Below are positions 24,140-34,250 of a stretch of DNA of 39,373 nt, in pieces. The DNA is taken from contig NZ_LABX01000015.1 of NCBI RefSeq assembly GCF_001043915.1, positions 1 through 39,373 of the forward strand, read 5' to 3'. How positions within the stretch are numbered: the stretch's first letter is position 1; every line of letters begins with the position of its first letter. Both the position numbers and the translations under genes were made by a program. Source of the DNA: Methylobacterium aquaticum. Lineage in GTDB: Bacteria; Pseudomonadota; Alphaproteobacteria; Rhizobiales; Beijerinckiaceae. The notes beneath the pieces are model-generated. The model saw only the letters and a list, made by a program, of their open reading frames with translations. It ran no database searches and had not been told where the DNA came from.

Positions 24140-25279
24140 ATGCCGATCCAACGCCGGGCCGCCATCACCCTGGCGGTGCTCGCCCTGCTGATCTTCCTGC
24201 TCTACGAGCTGCGCGACGTGCTGCTGCCCTTCGTGGCCGGCGCGGCGCTCGCCTATGCCCTCGATCCCGTCGCCGACCGGCTGGAGCGCCTCGGGCTCGG
24301 GCGGCTCACCGCCACGCTCATCATCCTGGCGGTGTTCCTGCTCGGGCTGATCCTGGTCCTGATCCTGGTGGTGCCGCTCGCCGCCAACCAGATCGCGGCG
24401 TTGGTCGCCTCGCTGCCGGCGATGATCGCCAAGCTCCAGGCGATCATCGCCGAGCGGGCCGGCCCCCTGATCGAGCGGGCCGGGGGCCACGGCGCGCTCC
24501 AGGAGCTGCAATCCTCGGTCGGCAACCTGATGGGCCAGGCGGTGACCTGGATCCTCGGCTTCCTGCGCTCGCTGTGGTCGGGCAGCCAGGCGGTGGTCGG
24601 CATCGTCTCGCTCCTGGTGGTGACGCCCGTGGTGGCGTTCTATCTGCTCGTCGACTGGGACCGGATGATCGCCACCCTCGACCGCTGGGTGCCGCCGCGC
24701 CACCGCGCCACCGCCCGGATGCTCGCCCGCGACATCGACGGGGCGATCACCGCCTTCATCCGCGGCCAGACCCTGGTCTGCCTGATCCTCGGCACGTTCT
24801 ACGCCGTCGGCCTGTGGTGCGTCGGGCTGAATTTCGGCGTGCTGATCGGCCTGATGTCGGGCCTCCTGACCTTCATTCCCTATGTCGGCTCGCTCACCGG
24901 CTTCCTGCTCTCCACCGGCGTCGCCCTGGTGCAGTTCTGGCCCGACTGGGTCTCGGTGGTGCTGACGGTCGGGGTGTTCCTGGTCGGCCAGTTCCTGGAG
25001 GGCAACGTGCTCCAGCCCAAGCTCGTCGGGGATGCGGTGCGGCTGCACCCGGTCTGGCTGATGTTCGCGCTGCTCGCCTTCGGCTCGCTGTTCGGCTTCC
25101 TCGGCCTGCTCCTGGCGGTGCCGGTGGCGGCGGCCCTCGGCGTCGTCGCGCGCTTCGCGGTGCAGCGCTACCTGGAGAGCCGGCTCTACCACGACGGCAC
25201 GCCCATCCTCACGGCCGAGGCGGAGGTCGCCACGGTGACGGTGACGAATCACGCCCCGCCCGCCATATCGAAGCCCTGA
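24140..25279 (+). CDS. AI-2E family transporter / PerM-like permease
   Basis: 379 residues with about eight membrane helices, arranged as in the AI-2 exporter (AI-2E/PerM, UPF0118) superfamily: LYELRDVLLPFVAGAALAYALDPV near the start, FYLLVDWDRM, a long central cytosolic or coiled section (about 85-150), and LVGDAVRLHPVWLMFALLAFGSLFG at the end. Members include the quorum-signal exporter TqsA and sodium/proton antiporters, so the substrate is open. It is 100 bases after the phosphatidyltransferase gene and 23 bases before hdaA; likely one transcript. Confidence 0.9.
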   Translation: MPIQRRAAITLAVLALLIFLLYELRDVLLPFVAGAALAYALDPVADRLERLGLGRLTATLIILAVFLLGLILVLILVVPLAANQIAALVASLPAMIAKLQAIIAERAGPLIERAGGHGALQELQSSVGNLMGQAVTWILGFLRSLWSGSQAVVGIVSLLVVTPVVAFYLLVDWDRMIATLDRWVPPRHRATARMLARDIDGAITAFIRGQTLVCLILGTFYAVGLWCVGLNFGVLIGLMSGLLTFIPYVGSLTGFLLSTGVALVQFWPDWVSVVLTVGVFLVGQFLEGNVLQPKLVGDAVRLHPVWLMFALLAFGSLFGFLGLLLAVPVAAALGVVARFAVQRYLESRLYHDGTPILTAEAEVATVTVTNHAPPAISKP

Positions 25280-25302
25280 CCGCACGAGACCCGCGACACC
25301 GC

Positions 25303-26034
25303 ATGCCCGACCGACCGCGCCAGCTCGCCCTCGATCTGCCCGTCGCCCCCCGTTTCGGCTCCGAGGACTTCCTGGTCAGCCCCTCCAACGAGGCGGCCTA
25401 TGCCCGCATCGAGGCTTGGCCCGACTGGCCGGACCGGGTCCTCGTGCTCACCGGCCCGCCGGGCAGCGGCAAGAGCCATCTCGCGGCGATCTTCGCCGAG
25501 CGGTCGGGCGCGCTCACCGTGCCGGTCGCCGCCGTGACGGCGGCGGCGGTGCCGGACCTGGCGGAAGCCGACGCCCTGGTGATCGAGGATGCCGACCGCG
25601 AGGCGGGCCGCGACGAGGCCGCCCTGTTCCACCTCCTCAACCTCGCCCGCGAGCGGTCCTTGAGCATGGTGGCGACGGCGTCCCGTCCCGTCGAGACCTG
25701 GGGGCTCGCCACGCCGGACCTGCGCTCGCGCCTGCGGCTGGCGCCCGGCGTCAGTCTCGCGCCGCCCGACGAGGCCCTGCTCAAGGTCGTGCTGGTCAAG
25801 CTCTTCCTCGACCGCCAGCTCGTCGTCGATACCAGCGTGGTCGACGCCCTGGCCCTGCGGCTCGACCGGTCGCTGGCCCGCGCCCGCGACGTCGTGGCCC
25901 TCCTCGACCGGGAAGGCCTGAGCCGGCGCCGGCGCATCACCCGGCCGCTCGCCCTCGCCACCCTGGCGGCTCTGGAGGGGCAGGAGGACGAGGACATGGA
26001 CGAGGATATGGGCGAGGACCCCGACGAGGAGTGA
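25303..26034 (+). CDS. hdaA: HdaA-like DnaA-related regulatory ATPase
   Basis: 243 residues, related to the AAA+ domain of DnaA without its DNA-binding domain. The N-terminal QLALDLP (7-13) fits the sliding-clamp-binding motif used by Hda/HdaA to reach DnaN and drive DnaA-ATP hydrolysis after replication starts. Walker A is GPPGSGKS (51-58), Walker B ALVIEDAD, and FHLLNLARERSL and LRSRLRLAPGVSLAPPDE match family loops. The C-terminus has an unusual, almost wholly acidic tail (about the last 18 residues, mainly Asp and Glu). The neighbouring block hdaA-ppk-ppx supports the call. The start ATG at 25303 begins exactly at the conserved motif; it is read 23 bases after the permease gene. Confidence 0.87.
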   Translation: MPDRPRQLALDLPVAPRFGSEDFLVSPSNEAAYARIEAWPDWPDRVLVLTGPPGSGKSHLAAIFAERSGALTVPVAAVTAAAVPDLAEADALVIEDADREAGRDEAALFHLLNLARERSLSMVATASRPVETWGLATPDLRSRLRLAPGVSLAPPDEALLKVVLVKLFLDRQLVVDTSVVDALALRLDRSLARARDVVALLDREGLSRRRRITRPLALATLAALEGQEDEDMDEDMGEDPDEE

Positions 26035-26077
26035 GCCCGGAGCGCTCCGCGCCCGCCGAAGCGGACCGCTCCCGAAC

Positions 26078-26108
26078 CGTTCACGTCACTGTCAAACTGT
26101 CCTGTCAC
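26078..26108 (+). promoter_or_regulatory. Pho-box-like site before ppk
   Basis: CGTTCAC-GTCA-CTGTCAA (26078-26095) shows two seven-base half-sites at the eleven-base spacing of a PhoB box, and two more CTGTC units follow at 26097 and 26102. The second half-site is close to consensus CTGTCAT; the first matches at about four positions. It lies about 50 bases before the GTG of ppk, where PhoB control would make sense since polyphosphate genes are often Pho-regulated. This is a prediction by eye only. Confidence 0.4.
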
Positions 26109-26158
26109 CGGGGAAGGCTGTAAGCTCGACCCGGCGTCAATCGTAAGGAGGACTCATC

Positions 26159-28519
26159 GTGTCGGACACCACTGCCGGAGCCAGTGCTATCCCGGTCCTC
26201 GACGAGACCGAGGCGACGCCTGAGAAGGTGGAGGGCGCCCGGCGCGACGAGGCGGAGATCCTCGCCGAGGCCAAGGTCGAGCCCAAGATCGAATCCAGGG
26301 CCGAGGCCGCGGGGGCTGCCGACGAGGCCGGCCCCGCCCAGGAGGCCGCTCGCCAGGCCAGGGCCGAGGCGATCGCCGCCGGCCGGACCCTGCGCCACGA
26401 GCCGGGCCGCTACGTCAACCGCGAATTGTCCTGGCTGCAATTCAACCGCCGGGTGCTGGAAGAGGCGTCGAATGCCGGTCATCCGCTGCTCGAGCAATTG
26501 CGGTTCCTGTCGATCTCGGCCAACAACCTCGACGAGTTCTTCATGGTGCGGGTCGCCGGCCTGCACGACCAGGTCCGCGCCGGGCTGACCGCGCCCTCCG
26601 CCGACGGGCTCTCCCCGGCCGAGCAGCTCGCCCGCATCGACGCCGAGGTCACCGGCCTCGCCCGCGACCAGCAGCGGCGGTGGAGCGAGCTGCGCCAGGA
26701 ACTGCATCTCAACGGCATCGACCTCGTCGAGGCGATGGGCCTCTCGGCCGAGGAGGCGGCCTGGCTCGAGGATTACTTCCTCCAGCACATCTTCCCGGTG
26801 CTGACGCCGCTCGCCATCGACCCGGCCCATCCGTTTCCGTTCATCCCGAATCTCGGCTCGACCATCGCGCTGACCCTGGTGCGGCCGCGTGACGCGCGGG
26901 TGCAGCGGGCGCTGATCCGCCTGCCCTCGATCATCGACCGCTTCGTGCGCCTGCCCGACCTCGGCCATACCGGCACCGCCCGGTTCATCGCCATCGAGCA
27001 GGTGATCGTGCTGTTCACCGGCCGACTTTTTCCGGGCTACCTGGTGAAGGGCCAGGGCGGCTTCCGGGTCGTGCGCGATTCCGATCTCGAGATCGAGGAG
27101 GAGGCCGAGGATCTGGTGCGCCACTTCGAGACGGCGCTGAAGCAGCGCCGCCGCGGCGTGGTGATCCGCCTCGAAATCGACGGGACCATGCCGGAGGACC
27201 TGCGCACCTTCGTGGCCGACGAGCTGGAGATCGCCAACGACGCGGTGTTCGTGGTCGACGGGATGCTGGCCCTCAACGAACTCTCGCAGATCGTCGGGAT
27301 CGACCGGCCCGACCTGAAGTTCAAGCCCTACAACCCGCGCTTCCCCGAGCGCATCCGCGAGAGCGGCGGCGATTGCTTCGCGGCGATCCGCCAGAAGGAC
27401 TTCATCGTCCACCACCCCTACGAGTCCTTCGACGCGGTGGTGCAGTTCCTGTCGCAGGCCGCCCGCGACCCGAACGTGGTGGCGATCAAGCAGACGCTCT
27501 ACCGCACCTCCTCCAACTCGCCGATCGTCGCCGCTTTGGCGGAAGCCGCCGAGGCCGGCAAGTCGGTGACGGCGCTGGTCGAGCTGAAGGCGCGCTTCGA
27601 CGAGGAGGCCAATATCCGCTGGGCCCGCAACCTCGAGAAGGCCGGTGCGCAAGTGGTCTTCGGCTTCATCGAGCTGAAGACCCACGCCAAGCTCTCGATG
27701 GTGGTGCGCCGCGAGGGCGACCGCCTGGTGAGCTATTGCCATGTCGGCACCGGCAACTATCACCCGATCACCGCCCGGATCTACACCGACCTGTCGTTCT
27801 TCACCGCCGACCCGGTGATCGGCCGCGACGTCTCGCGGATCTTCAACTTCATCACCGGCTATGCCGAGCCGGCGGAGCTGGAGCGGATGGCGGTCTCGCC
27901 GCTGACCCTGAAGGCGCGGCTGCTCGAGCACATCGCCGAGGAAATCGCCCACGCGAAGGCCGGGCGCCCGGCGGCGATCTGGATCAAGTGCAACTCGCTG
28001 GTCGACACCCAGATCATCGACGCGCTCTACGACGCCAGCGAGGCCGGCGTCGCGATCGATTGCGTGGTGCGCGGCATCTGCTGCCTGCGGCCCGGCGTGC
28101 CGGGCCTGTCGGAGAACATCCGGGTCAAGTCGATCGTCGGGCGGTTCCTGGAGCACGGCCGGGTCTACGCCTTCGGCAACGGCGTCGGGCTGCCCCACCC
28201 CAAGGCGCGGGTCTACATCTCGTCGGCGGATCTGATGAGCCGCAACCTCGACCGCCGCGTCGAGGCGATGCTGCCGATCCTCAACCCCACCGTGCACCAG
28301 CAGGTGCTCGACCAGATCATGATGGCGAATCTCCTCGACAACCAGCAGAGCTGGCGTGTACTGGCCTCCGGTGCGAGCGAGCGGATCGAACCCGCCGAGG
28401 GCGAGGAACCCTTCAACGCGCATCGGTATTTCATGACCAACCCGAGCCTGTCGGGGCGCGGGAAGGCATCGAAGAAGTCGAGTCCGCGCGCCCTGAGCCG
28501 GCGCGCCCAGCACACCTGA
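26159..28519 (+). CDS. ppk: Polyphosphate kinase 1
   Basis: Polymerises inorganic polyphosphate from ATP, reversibly, at the inner membrane. 786 residues. The PPK1 core begins [20 protein letters not shown] near residue 84 and runs to NPTVHQQ. The phosphorylated histidine lies in [11 protein letters not shown], and the second conserved His in [14 protein letters not shown]. An N-terminal extension of about 80 Ala/Glu-rich, low-complexity residues is longer than in most family members. The start is a GTG preceded by a perfect TAAGGAGG (26144-26151). A Pho-box-like site precedes it. ppx follows after 52 bases, as in many proteobacteria. Confidence 0.97.
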   Translation: MSDTTAGASAIPVLDETEATPEKVEGARRDEAEILAEAKVEPKIESRAEAAGAADEAGPAQEAARQARAEAIAAGRTLRHEPGRYVNRELSWLQFNRRVLEEASNAGHPLLEQLRFLSISANNLDEFFMVRVAGLHDQVRAGLTAPSADGLSPAEQLARIDAEVTGLARDQQRRWSELRQELHLNGIDLVEAMGLSAEEAAWLEDYFLQHIFPVLTPLAIDPAHPFPFIPNLGSTIALTLVRPRDARVQRALIRLPSIIDRFVRLPDLGHTGTARFIAIEQVIVLFTGRLFPGYLVKGQGGFRVVRDSDLEIEEEAEDLVRHFETALKQRRRGVVIRLEIDGTMPEDLRTFVADELEIANDAVFVVDGMLALNELSQIVGIDRPDLKFKPYNPRFPERIRESGGDCFAAIRQKDFIVHHPYESFDAVVQFLSQAARDPNVVAIKQTLYRTSSNSPIVAALAEAAEAGKSVTALVELKARFDEEANIRWARNLEKAGAQVVFGFIELKTHAKLSMVVRREGDRLVSYCHVGTGNYHPITARIYTDLSFFTADPVIGRDVSRIFNFITGYAEPAELERMAVSPLTLKARLLEHIAEEIAHAKAGRPAAIWIKCNSLVDTQIIDALYDASEAGVAIDCVVRGICCLRPGVPGLSENIRVKSIVGRFLEHGRVYAFGNGVGLPHPKARVYISSADLMSRNLDRRVEAMLPILNPTVHQQVLDQIMMANLLDNQQSWRVLASGASERIEPAEGEEPFNAHRYFMTNPSLSGRGKASKKSSPRALSRRAQHT

Positions 28520-28571
28520 CGCGAGGCCCAGGCCGATCCCGGGGGCCCGCTCGTCGGGCGTTGCTCCCGTC

Positions 28572-30119
28572 ATGAGGACCTGGATGGGCCTGGATCGTAC
28601 CGCCCTGAACGAAGCCGCGCTCGCTCGGATCGAGCCCGGCACTCCCGTCGCCATCATCGATATCGGGTCGAACTCAGTCCGGTTGGTCGCCTATTCGGGC
28701 ATCAGCCGGGCACCGACGCCGCTCTACAACGAGAAGGTCCTGTGCGGCCTCGGCCGCAACGTGCTGACCACCGGCCGCCTCAACGAGGAGGCGGTGCGCC
28801 GCGCCCTCCAGGCTCTGGCCCGGTTCCGGGTCCTATGCGACGCGATGCATGTCGGCCAGGTCTTCGTGCTCGCGACCGCCGCCGCCCGCGACGCCGAGAA
28901 CGGCCCGGCCTTCCTGGAAGCGGCCCAAGCCGCCTGCGGCCAGCCGATCGAGCTGCTCACCGGCCGGCGCGAGGCGGAGCTGTCGGCCTACGGCGTCATC
29001 TCGGGCTTCCACGCGCCGGACGGCGTGGTGGGCGATCTCGGCGGCGGCAGCCTCGAACTCGTCGATGTGCGCGGCTCGGCGGTCGGCAGCGGCGTGACCA
29101 TGCCCCTCGGCGGCCTCGCGCTCCAGGACCTCAGCGGCGGCTCGCTCAAGAAGGCCCGCAAGATCGCGGCGGAAGCCCTGAAGAAGGCGGCCCCCCAGCT
29201 CGATACCCTCAAGGGCCGCACCTTCTATGCCGTCGGCGGCACCTGGCGGGCGCTCGCCCGCCTGCACCAGGCGGCGCGGGACTACCGCCTGCACGTGATG
29301 CACGGCTACGCCATCGAGCCGAACGACGAGCTGTCCTTCCTCCAGGTCGTCGAGCAATCCGAGGCCGCGACCCTCGCCGCGGTCGAGAGCGTGTCGGAGG
29401 CGCGCCGGCCCCTGCTGGCCTACGGCGCGGTGGTGCTCGAGGAGGTGATCCGCTCCGGGCGCCCGCGGGAGATCGCGATCTCGGCCACCGGCGTGCGCGA
29501 GGGCCTGCTCTACGAGAAGCTCGACGCCGCCGCCCGCGCCCGCGACCCCCTGCTGCTCGCCGCCGCCGAGCTGAACCGCCTGCGCTGCCGCAGCCCCGGC
29601 CACGGCCCTGAATTGCAGGCCTGGACCGACGCCTTCATGGCCAGCCTGTCGACGCCGGAGACCGCCGACGAGCGCCGGCTGCGCCACGCCGCCTGCCTTC
29701 TGGCCGACGTCAACTGGCGCACCCATCCGGATTACCGCGGCGAGCAGAGCCTCAACGTCATCGCCCACGCCTCCTTCGTGGGCATCGACCATCCGGGCCG
29801 GGCCTATCTGGCCGTGGCGGTGTTCTTCCGGCACGAGGGCGTCGCCCCCGAGAAGGCGAGCCCGCTCCTGCGCCAGCTCGCCGGCCCGCGGCTGTTCGAG
29901 CAGGCACGGCTGCTCGGCGCCCTCCTGCGCGTCGCCTTCCCGGTCTCGGTGGCGATGGAGGGCATCCTGCCCCGCACCCCGCTGGCGATGCGCGACGGCG
30001 CCATCGTCCTGACCCTGCCGCACGATCTGCGCGACCTCGCCAGCGACCGCCTGTCGAACCGCCTGCGCGGCCTCGGGCGGCTCCTCGGGGCGGAGGCGCG
30101 GATCGCGATCGAGGAGTAG
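28572..30119 (+). CDS. ppx: Exopolyphosphatase
   Basis: Removes terminal phosphates from polyphosphate (or pppGpp in related enzymes). 515 residues of the ASKHA fold: IIDIGSNSVRLV is the first phosphate loop, FVLATAAARDAENG, GRREAELSAYG and VVGDLGGGSLELVDV the second, followed by an HD-like helical part. The size suits the Ppx/GppA group with a C-terminal domain. An in-frame ATG at 28584, with AGGA just before it, may be the true start; it would remove only four residues. It pairs with ppk (gap 52 bases), so synthesis and breakdown of the polymer are encoded together. Confidence 0.93.
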   Translation: MRTWMGLDRTALNEAALARIEPGTPVAIIDIGSNSVRLVAYSGISRAPTPLYNEKVLCGLGRNVLTTGRLNEEAVRRALQALARFRVLCDAMHVGQVFVLATAAARDAENGPAFLEAAQAACGQPIELLTGRREAELSAYGVISGFHAPDGVVGDLGGGSLELVDVRGSAVGSGVTMPLGGLALQDLSGGSLKKARKIAAEALKKAAPQLDTLKGRTFYAVGGTWRALARLHQAARDYRLHVMHGYAIEPNDELSFLQVVEQSEAATLAAVESVSEARRPLLAYGAVVLEEVIRSGRPREIAISATGVREGLLYEKLDAAARARDPLLLAAAELNRLRCRSPGHGPELQAWTDAFMASLSTPETADERRLRHAACLLADVNWRTHPDYRGEQSLNVIAHASFVGIDHPGRAYLAVAVFFRHEGVAPEKASPLLRQLAGPRLFEQARLLGALLRVAFPVSVAMEGILPRTPLAMRDGAIVLTLPHDLRDLASDRLSNRLRGLGRLLGAEARIAIEE

Positions 30120-30192
30120 GAGGATCACGGGGTTCCGGCCGGCGGGAGATTTCGGCTACGGTCCGGCATCCTCTCCGCCGAGCCCGGACCTC

Positions 30193-30549
30193 ATGGACCA
30201 GACCCCTTCGCCGGCCCCGATCGCCATCGACGATTTTGTGAAGCTCGACGTGCGGGTCGGCACGATCGTCGAGGCGGCGCCGATCCCGGAGGCGCGCCGT
30301 CCGGCCTACCGTCTCGTCATCGATCTCGGGCCGGCGATCGGCTTGAAGAAATCCTCCGCCCAGGTGACGGTGCACTACACGCCCGACACCCTGATCGGCC
30401 GGCAGGTGCTCTGCGTCGTCAACCTGCCGCCGCGCCAGGTCGGCCCGGTGCGCTCCGAGGTGCTGACCCTCGGCGTGCCCGATGCGGACGGCGCGGTGGT
30501 GCTGATCGCGCCCGAGCGGCCGGTGCCGAATGGCGGGCGGCTGTACTGA
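30193..30549 (+). CDS. csaA: tRNA-binding domain protein, CsaA-like
   Basis: 118 residues, an OB-fold of the Arc1p/Trbp111/CsaA family. [52 protein letters not shown] and the ending [17 protein letters not shown] match the family over its full length. In Bacillus, CsaA acts as an export-related chaperone; other members bind tRNA. It is 73 bases after ppx and 22 bases before ureG, and likely co-transcribed with ureG. No functional reason for the pairing is known to me. Confidence 0.88.
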   Translation: MDQTPSPAPIAIDDFVKLDVRVGTIVEAAPIPEARRPAYRLVIDLGPAIGLKKSSAQVTVHYTPDTLIGRQVLCVVNLPPRQVGPVRSEVLTLGVPDADGAVVLIAPERPVPNGGRLY

Positions 30550-30571
30550 CCTTCAGGAGATCGACCACACC

Positions 30572-31201
<630 letters not shown>

Positions 31202-31283
31202 GTGCGCCTCACGACACGCCCGGTCACTGCCCTGTCTCGCTGCGGCGGCGTCGCCCCGGCGGGGGTGTCGTGAGGGACCTCAG

Positions 31284-32066
31284 GTGCTCCTCGATTTGCT
31301 GCACTGGCTCCTTCTCCCAGCATCGCTCCCGGCGCGGCGCCTCGGCTATGCCGGCGACAGCGTGCGGCTCGCCGCACGGTCCCGGCGCTGCCGCGCCGCC
31401 TGGGCGCCGCACCTCGCCGCGGCGAAGGAGGTGGTGCGGGCGGCGATGCGGGACCTGCCCCGGCGCGACACCGTCGTGGTGCTGGGATCCGGCCTCCTCG
31501 ACGACGTGCCGATCGACGATCTGGCCGCGTGTTTCCGGCGGGTGGTGCTGGTCGATGCGGTGCATCCCTGGCGGGGCCGCTGGCGGGCGCGGCGCCATTC
31601 CACCGTGTCGCGCCTCATCCACGACCTGAGCGGCACCCAGGACCTGCTGCTGGGCCGAGGACAGGCATTCGGGGCGATGCTGCCGCCCGTCTGCCGGGAG
31701 GCCGACCTCGTGGTCTCGGCCAACCTCCTGTCGCAATTGCCGATCCTGCCGGTCGCCCGGCTCGAGGCGGCGGGCCGGCTCGGGCCCTGGACGGACCCGG
31801 AGGCGTTCGGGCGCCGCATCGTGGCCGCCCATCTCGACGCCCTGGCGGATCTCCCGGCCCGGATCTGCCTCGTCACCGACCGCAACGAGACCGAGGAAGA
31901 TCGGGACGGGCGGGTGCTGGATCGGTTCGACCTCCTGTATGGCGTCGATCCGGGGCCGGCGGCGCGCGCGTGGGACTGGGTCCTGGCGCCGTTCGGCGAG
32001 GAGGCGCGGGACCGGCGGGTGGTGCACCGTGTGGCGGCCTGGCCGGATTGGTGGCCGGTGGCATGA
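31284..32066 (+). CDS. Uncharacterised protein with Rossmann-like segment
   Basis: About 260 residues. VVVLGSGLLDDVPIDDLA followed by RRVVLVDAVHPWRGRWR has the shape of a nucleotide or SAM-binding beta-alpha-beta unit, and later LVVSANLLSQLPI and ICLVTDRNETEED recall class I methyltransferases, but no methyltransferase subfamily is recognised. The N-terminus is hydrophobic with LLHWLLLPASL, perhaps a membrane-associated helix. GTG at 31284 is chosen because GAGGG lies seven bases upstream (31272-31276); longer in-frame options overlap ureG. It is likely co-transcribed with ureG (82-base gap). Confidence 0.6.
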   Translation: MLLDLLHWLLLPASLPARRLGYAGDSVRLAARSRRCRAAWAPHLAAAKEVVRAAMRDLPRRDTVVVLGSGLLDDVPIDDLAACFRRVVLVDAVHPWRGRWRARRHSTVSRLIHDLSGTQDLLLGRGQAFGAMLPPVCREADLVVSANLLSQLPILPVARLEAAGRLGPWTDPEAFGRRIVAAHLDALADLPARICLVTDRNETEEDRDGRVLDRFDLLYGVDPGPAARAWDWVLAPFGEEARDRRVVHRVAAWPDWWPVA

Positions 32067-32159
32067 CGTGCGGGCATGACGGCGTGGGGCCGGCGCGGCT
32101 TCGCGCCGGCCGGTGAGGCGTCTACGGTCCTGCTCCGGTGGATGGGGAGGAACGCGACG

Positions 32160-33365
32160 ATGACCCGGGACAGCGACCCGGACGAGGCCCATTGGCGACG
32201 CAACCTCGCGGTCTGCGTCTTCGGCTCGTTCACCACCATCGTGGCGATGACGCTGCTGCTTCCGTTCCTGCCGCTCTACGTCGAGGAGCTGGGAGTCCGG
32301 GACCAGGCCGCGATCGTGCAATGGTCCGGCGTCGCGTTCGGGGCGACCTTCTTCAGCGCCGCCCTGGTGGCGCCGCTCTGGGGGCGGCTGGCCGACCTCT
32401 ATGGCCGCAAGCTGATGCTGATCCGGGCCAGCCTCGGCATGGCGGTGGCCATGTCGCTGATCGGGCTCGCCGGCAACGTCTGGCAGCTCGTCGGCCTGCG
32501 GCTGCTCGCGGGTTTGCTCGGCGGCTACGCCTCGGGCTCGACCGTGCTGGTGGCGACGCAGACGCCGAAGGACCGCTCGGCCTGGGCGCTCGGCACGCTC
32601 GCCTCCGGCATCATGGCCGGCAACCTCGTCGGCCCCCTGCTCGGCGGGGTGCTGCCGCCGCTGATCGGCATCCGGGCGACGTTCTTCGCCGCCGGCGCGG
32701 TGATCTTCGTCGCCTTCCTGGCAACCCTGTTCCTGATCCGCGAGGCGCCGCGCCCGCCGCGCTCCGCCCGGAGCGGCGGCGGCTTCGCCAGCATCCCGGA
32801 CAAGCGCCCGGCGCTGGCCATGCTGGCGACCGGCATGCTGCTGATGCTGGCGGTGATGTCGGTCGAGCCGATCATCACCGTCTACGTCGCCGAGCTGACC
32901 CCCGATCCGGCCCGCGTCACCCTGGTGGCCGGGCTCGCGATGTCGGCGACCGCGTTGGGCAGCATCCTGTCGGCGCCGCGGCTCGGGCGCCTCGCCGACC
33001 GGATCGGTCCCTGGACCGTCATCACCGGGAGCCTGACCGTCTCGGCGCTGCTCCTGGTGCCGCAGGCCCTGGTGACGAGCGAGTGGGCGCTCGTGGCCTT
33101 GCGCTTCCTGATGGGGCTGGCCCTGGGCGGGCTCCTGCCCTGCATCGCCAGCGTGATCCGCCATTCGGTGCCCGATCGGGTGGCCGGAACGATGCTGGGC
33201 TATTCCACCTCGTCGCAATATGTCGGGCAGGTGGTGGGGCCGCTGATGGGCGGCTTCGTCGGCGGGCATGTCGGCATGCGGGCGGTCTTCCTCGGCACGG
33301 CCGTCCTGATGGCGCTGGGGGCCGCCGGGACCGCCCTGGCGCGACCGAAGGGGATGAGAGCGTGA
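32160..33365 (+). CDS. MFS transporter, DHA1-type multidrug efflux
   Basis: 401 residues and twelve predicted helices. The loop motif WGRLADLYGRKLMLIR (motif A) after helix 2 and GLRLLAGLLGGYASGSTVLVA (about helix 4) place it in the drug:H+ antiporter-1 branch of MFS, the TetA/BMR type. The exact substrate is not predictable. The start ATG at 32160 is supported by GGGGAGG nine bases upstream (32144-32150), and removes an unconvincing N-terminal extension. Its stop overlaps the start of the hydrolase gene by four bases (GTGA), so the two are translationally coupled; a shared pathway is possible. Confidence 0.88.
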   Translation: MTRDSDPDEAHWRRNLAVCVFGSFTTIVAMTLLLPFLPLYVEELGVRDQAAIVQWSGVAFGATFFSAALVAPLWGRLADLYGRKLMLIRASLGMAVAMSLIGLAGNVWQLVGLRLLAGLLGGYASGSTVLVATQTPKDRSAWALGTLASGIMAGNLVGPLLGGVLPPLIGIRATFFAAGAVIFVAFLATLFLIREAPRPPRSARSGGGFASIPDKRPALAMLATGMLLMLAVMSVEPIITVYVAELTPDPARVTLVAGLAMSATALGSILSAPRLGRLADRIGPWTVITGSLTVSALLLVPQALVTSEWALVALRFLMGLALGGLLPCIASVIRHSVPDRVAGTMLGYSTSSQYVGQVVGPLMGGFVGGHVGMRAVFLGTAVLMALGAAGTALARPKGMRA

Positions 33366-34198
33366 GCGAATCCGGGTTCAAGCGGCGGATGATCGAGATC
33401 GGCGACCCGTCCGGCGGGCGCCTCGCCGCCCTGGAATTCGGGCCGGCCGAGCACCCCCTCGCGGCGCTCCTGCTGCACGCCAACGGCTTCAACGCCCGCA
33501 CCTATCGCAGCCTGCTCGCGCCGCTCTCGGACCTGCACGTCCTGGCCTACGACCATCGCGGCCATGGCGGCACCACCCTGCCGGCGGAGCCCGAGGGACG
33601 CACCGACTGGCAGGACGTCACCGGCGACCTGATCGCGCTCCTCGACCGGCTCGCGTCACCGCCCCTGGTGCTGATCGGCCACTCGATGGGCGGCACCGCC
33701 GCACTGCTCGCCGCCGCCGAGCGGCCGGAGCGGGTGCGCCGCCTCGTGCTCCTCGATCCGGTGATCCAGCCGCCCGAGCGCCGCGGCGAGGGCCATGCCG
33801 GCCTCGCCGAGGGCGCCCTGCGGCGGCGCAGCCACTTCCCGTCCCGGGAGGCGGCGCTCGCCGCCTATCGGGGGCGCGGCGCGTTCCGCACCTGGCCGGA
33901 GGCGCCGCTCGCCGATTACGTGGCGGACGGCTTTCACGAGGCTGAGGACGGCGTGACCCTCGCCTGCACCGGGGCCTGGGAGGCGTCGAGCTACAGGGCC
34001 CAGGGGCATGACCCCTGGGCGGCGCTCGCCCGCCTGTCCTGCCCGGTGGAGATCCTGCGGGCGGAAACCGGCAGTACCTGCGCGCTGGCGGAGAGCGCCG
34101 GCTCGGTGAGCGTCGAGACGGTGCCGGGCACCACCCACTTCCTGCCCTTCGAGGCGCCCGACCGGATCCGGGCCGCGATCCGGCGCGCCTTCGCCTGA
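33362..34198 (+). CDS. Alpha/beta-fold hydrolase
   Basis: 278 residues of the alpha/beta hydrolase fold. The nucleophile elbow is GHSMGG (Ser, about residue 103), the early oxyanion segment LLHANGFNARTY, the YDHRGHGGT loop, and the late catalytic His in PGTTHFLPFEAP. The family includes esterases, haloalkane dehalogenases and epoxide hydrolases; nothing here fixes which. The GTG at 33362 overlaps the stop of the MFS gene by four bases and is in the frame of the protein. It is convergent with the ABC permease gene at 34251, 52 bases away. Confidence 0.88.
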   Translation: MSESGFKRRMIEIGDPSGGRLAALEFGPAEHPLAALLLHANGFNARTYRSLLAPLSDLHVLAYDHRGHGGTTLPAEPEGRTDWQDVTGDLIALLDRLASPPLVLIGHSMGGTAALLAAAERPERVRRLVLLDPVIQPPERRGEGHAGLAEGALRRRSHFPSREAALAAYRGRGAFRTWPEAPLADYVADGFHEAEDGVTLACTGAWEASSYRAQGHDPWAALARLSCPVEILRAETGSTCALAESAGSVSVETVPGTTHFLPFEAPDRIRAAIRRAFA

Positions 34199-34250
34199 TC
34201 CGAAGGGGAGGCGCCCGTTCACGCCTGTCGGGGGCGCACAACTCCGCGCC

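Noticed and set aside
34199..34250. GCGCCC...GGGCGC inverted repeat between the convergent hydrolase and permease genes
   Set aside because: Six base pairs with a long loop and no T-tract; too weak to call a terminator.
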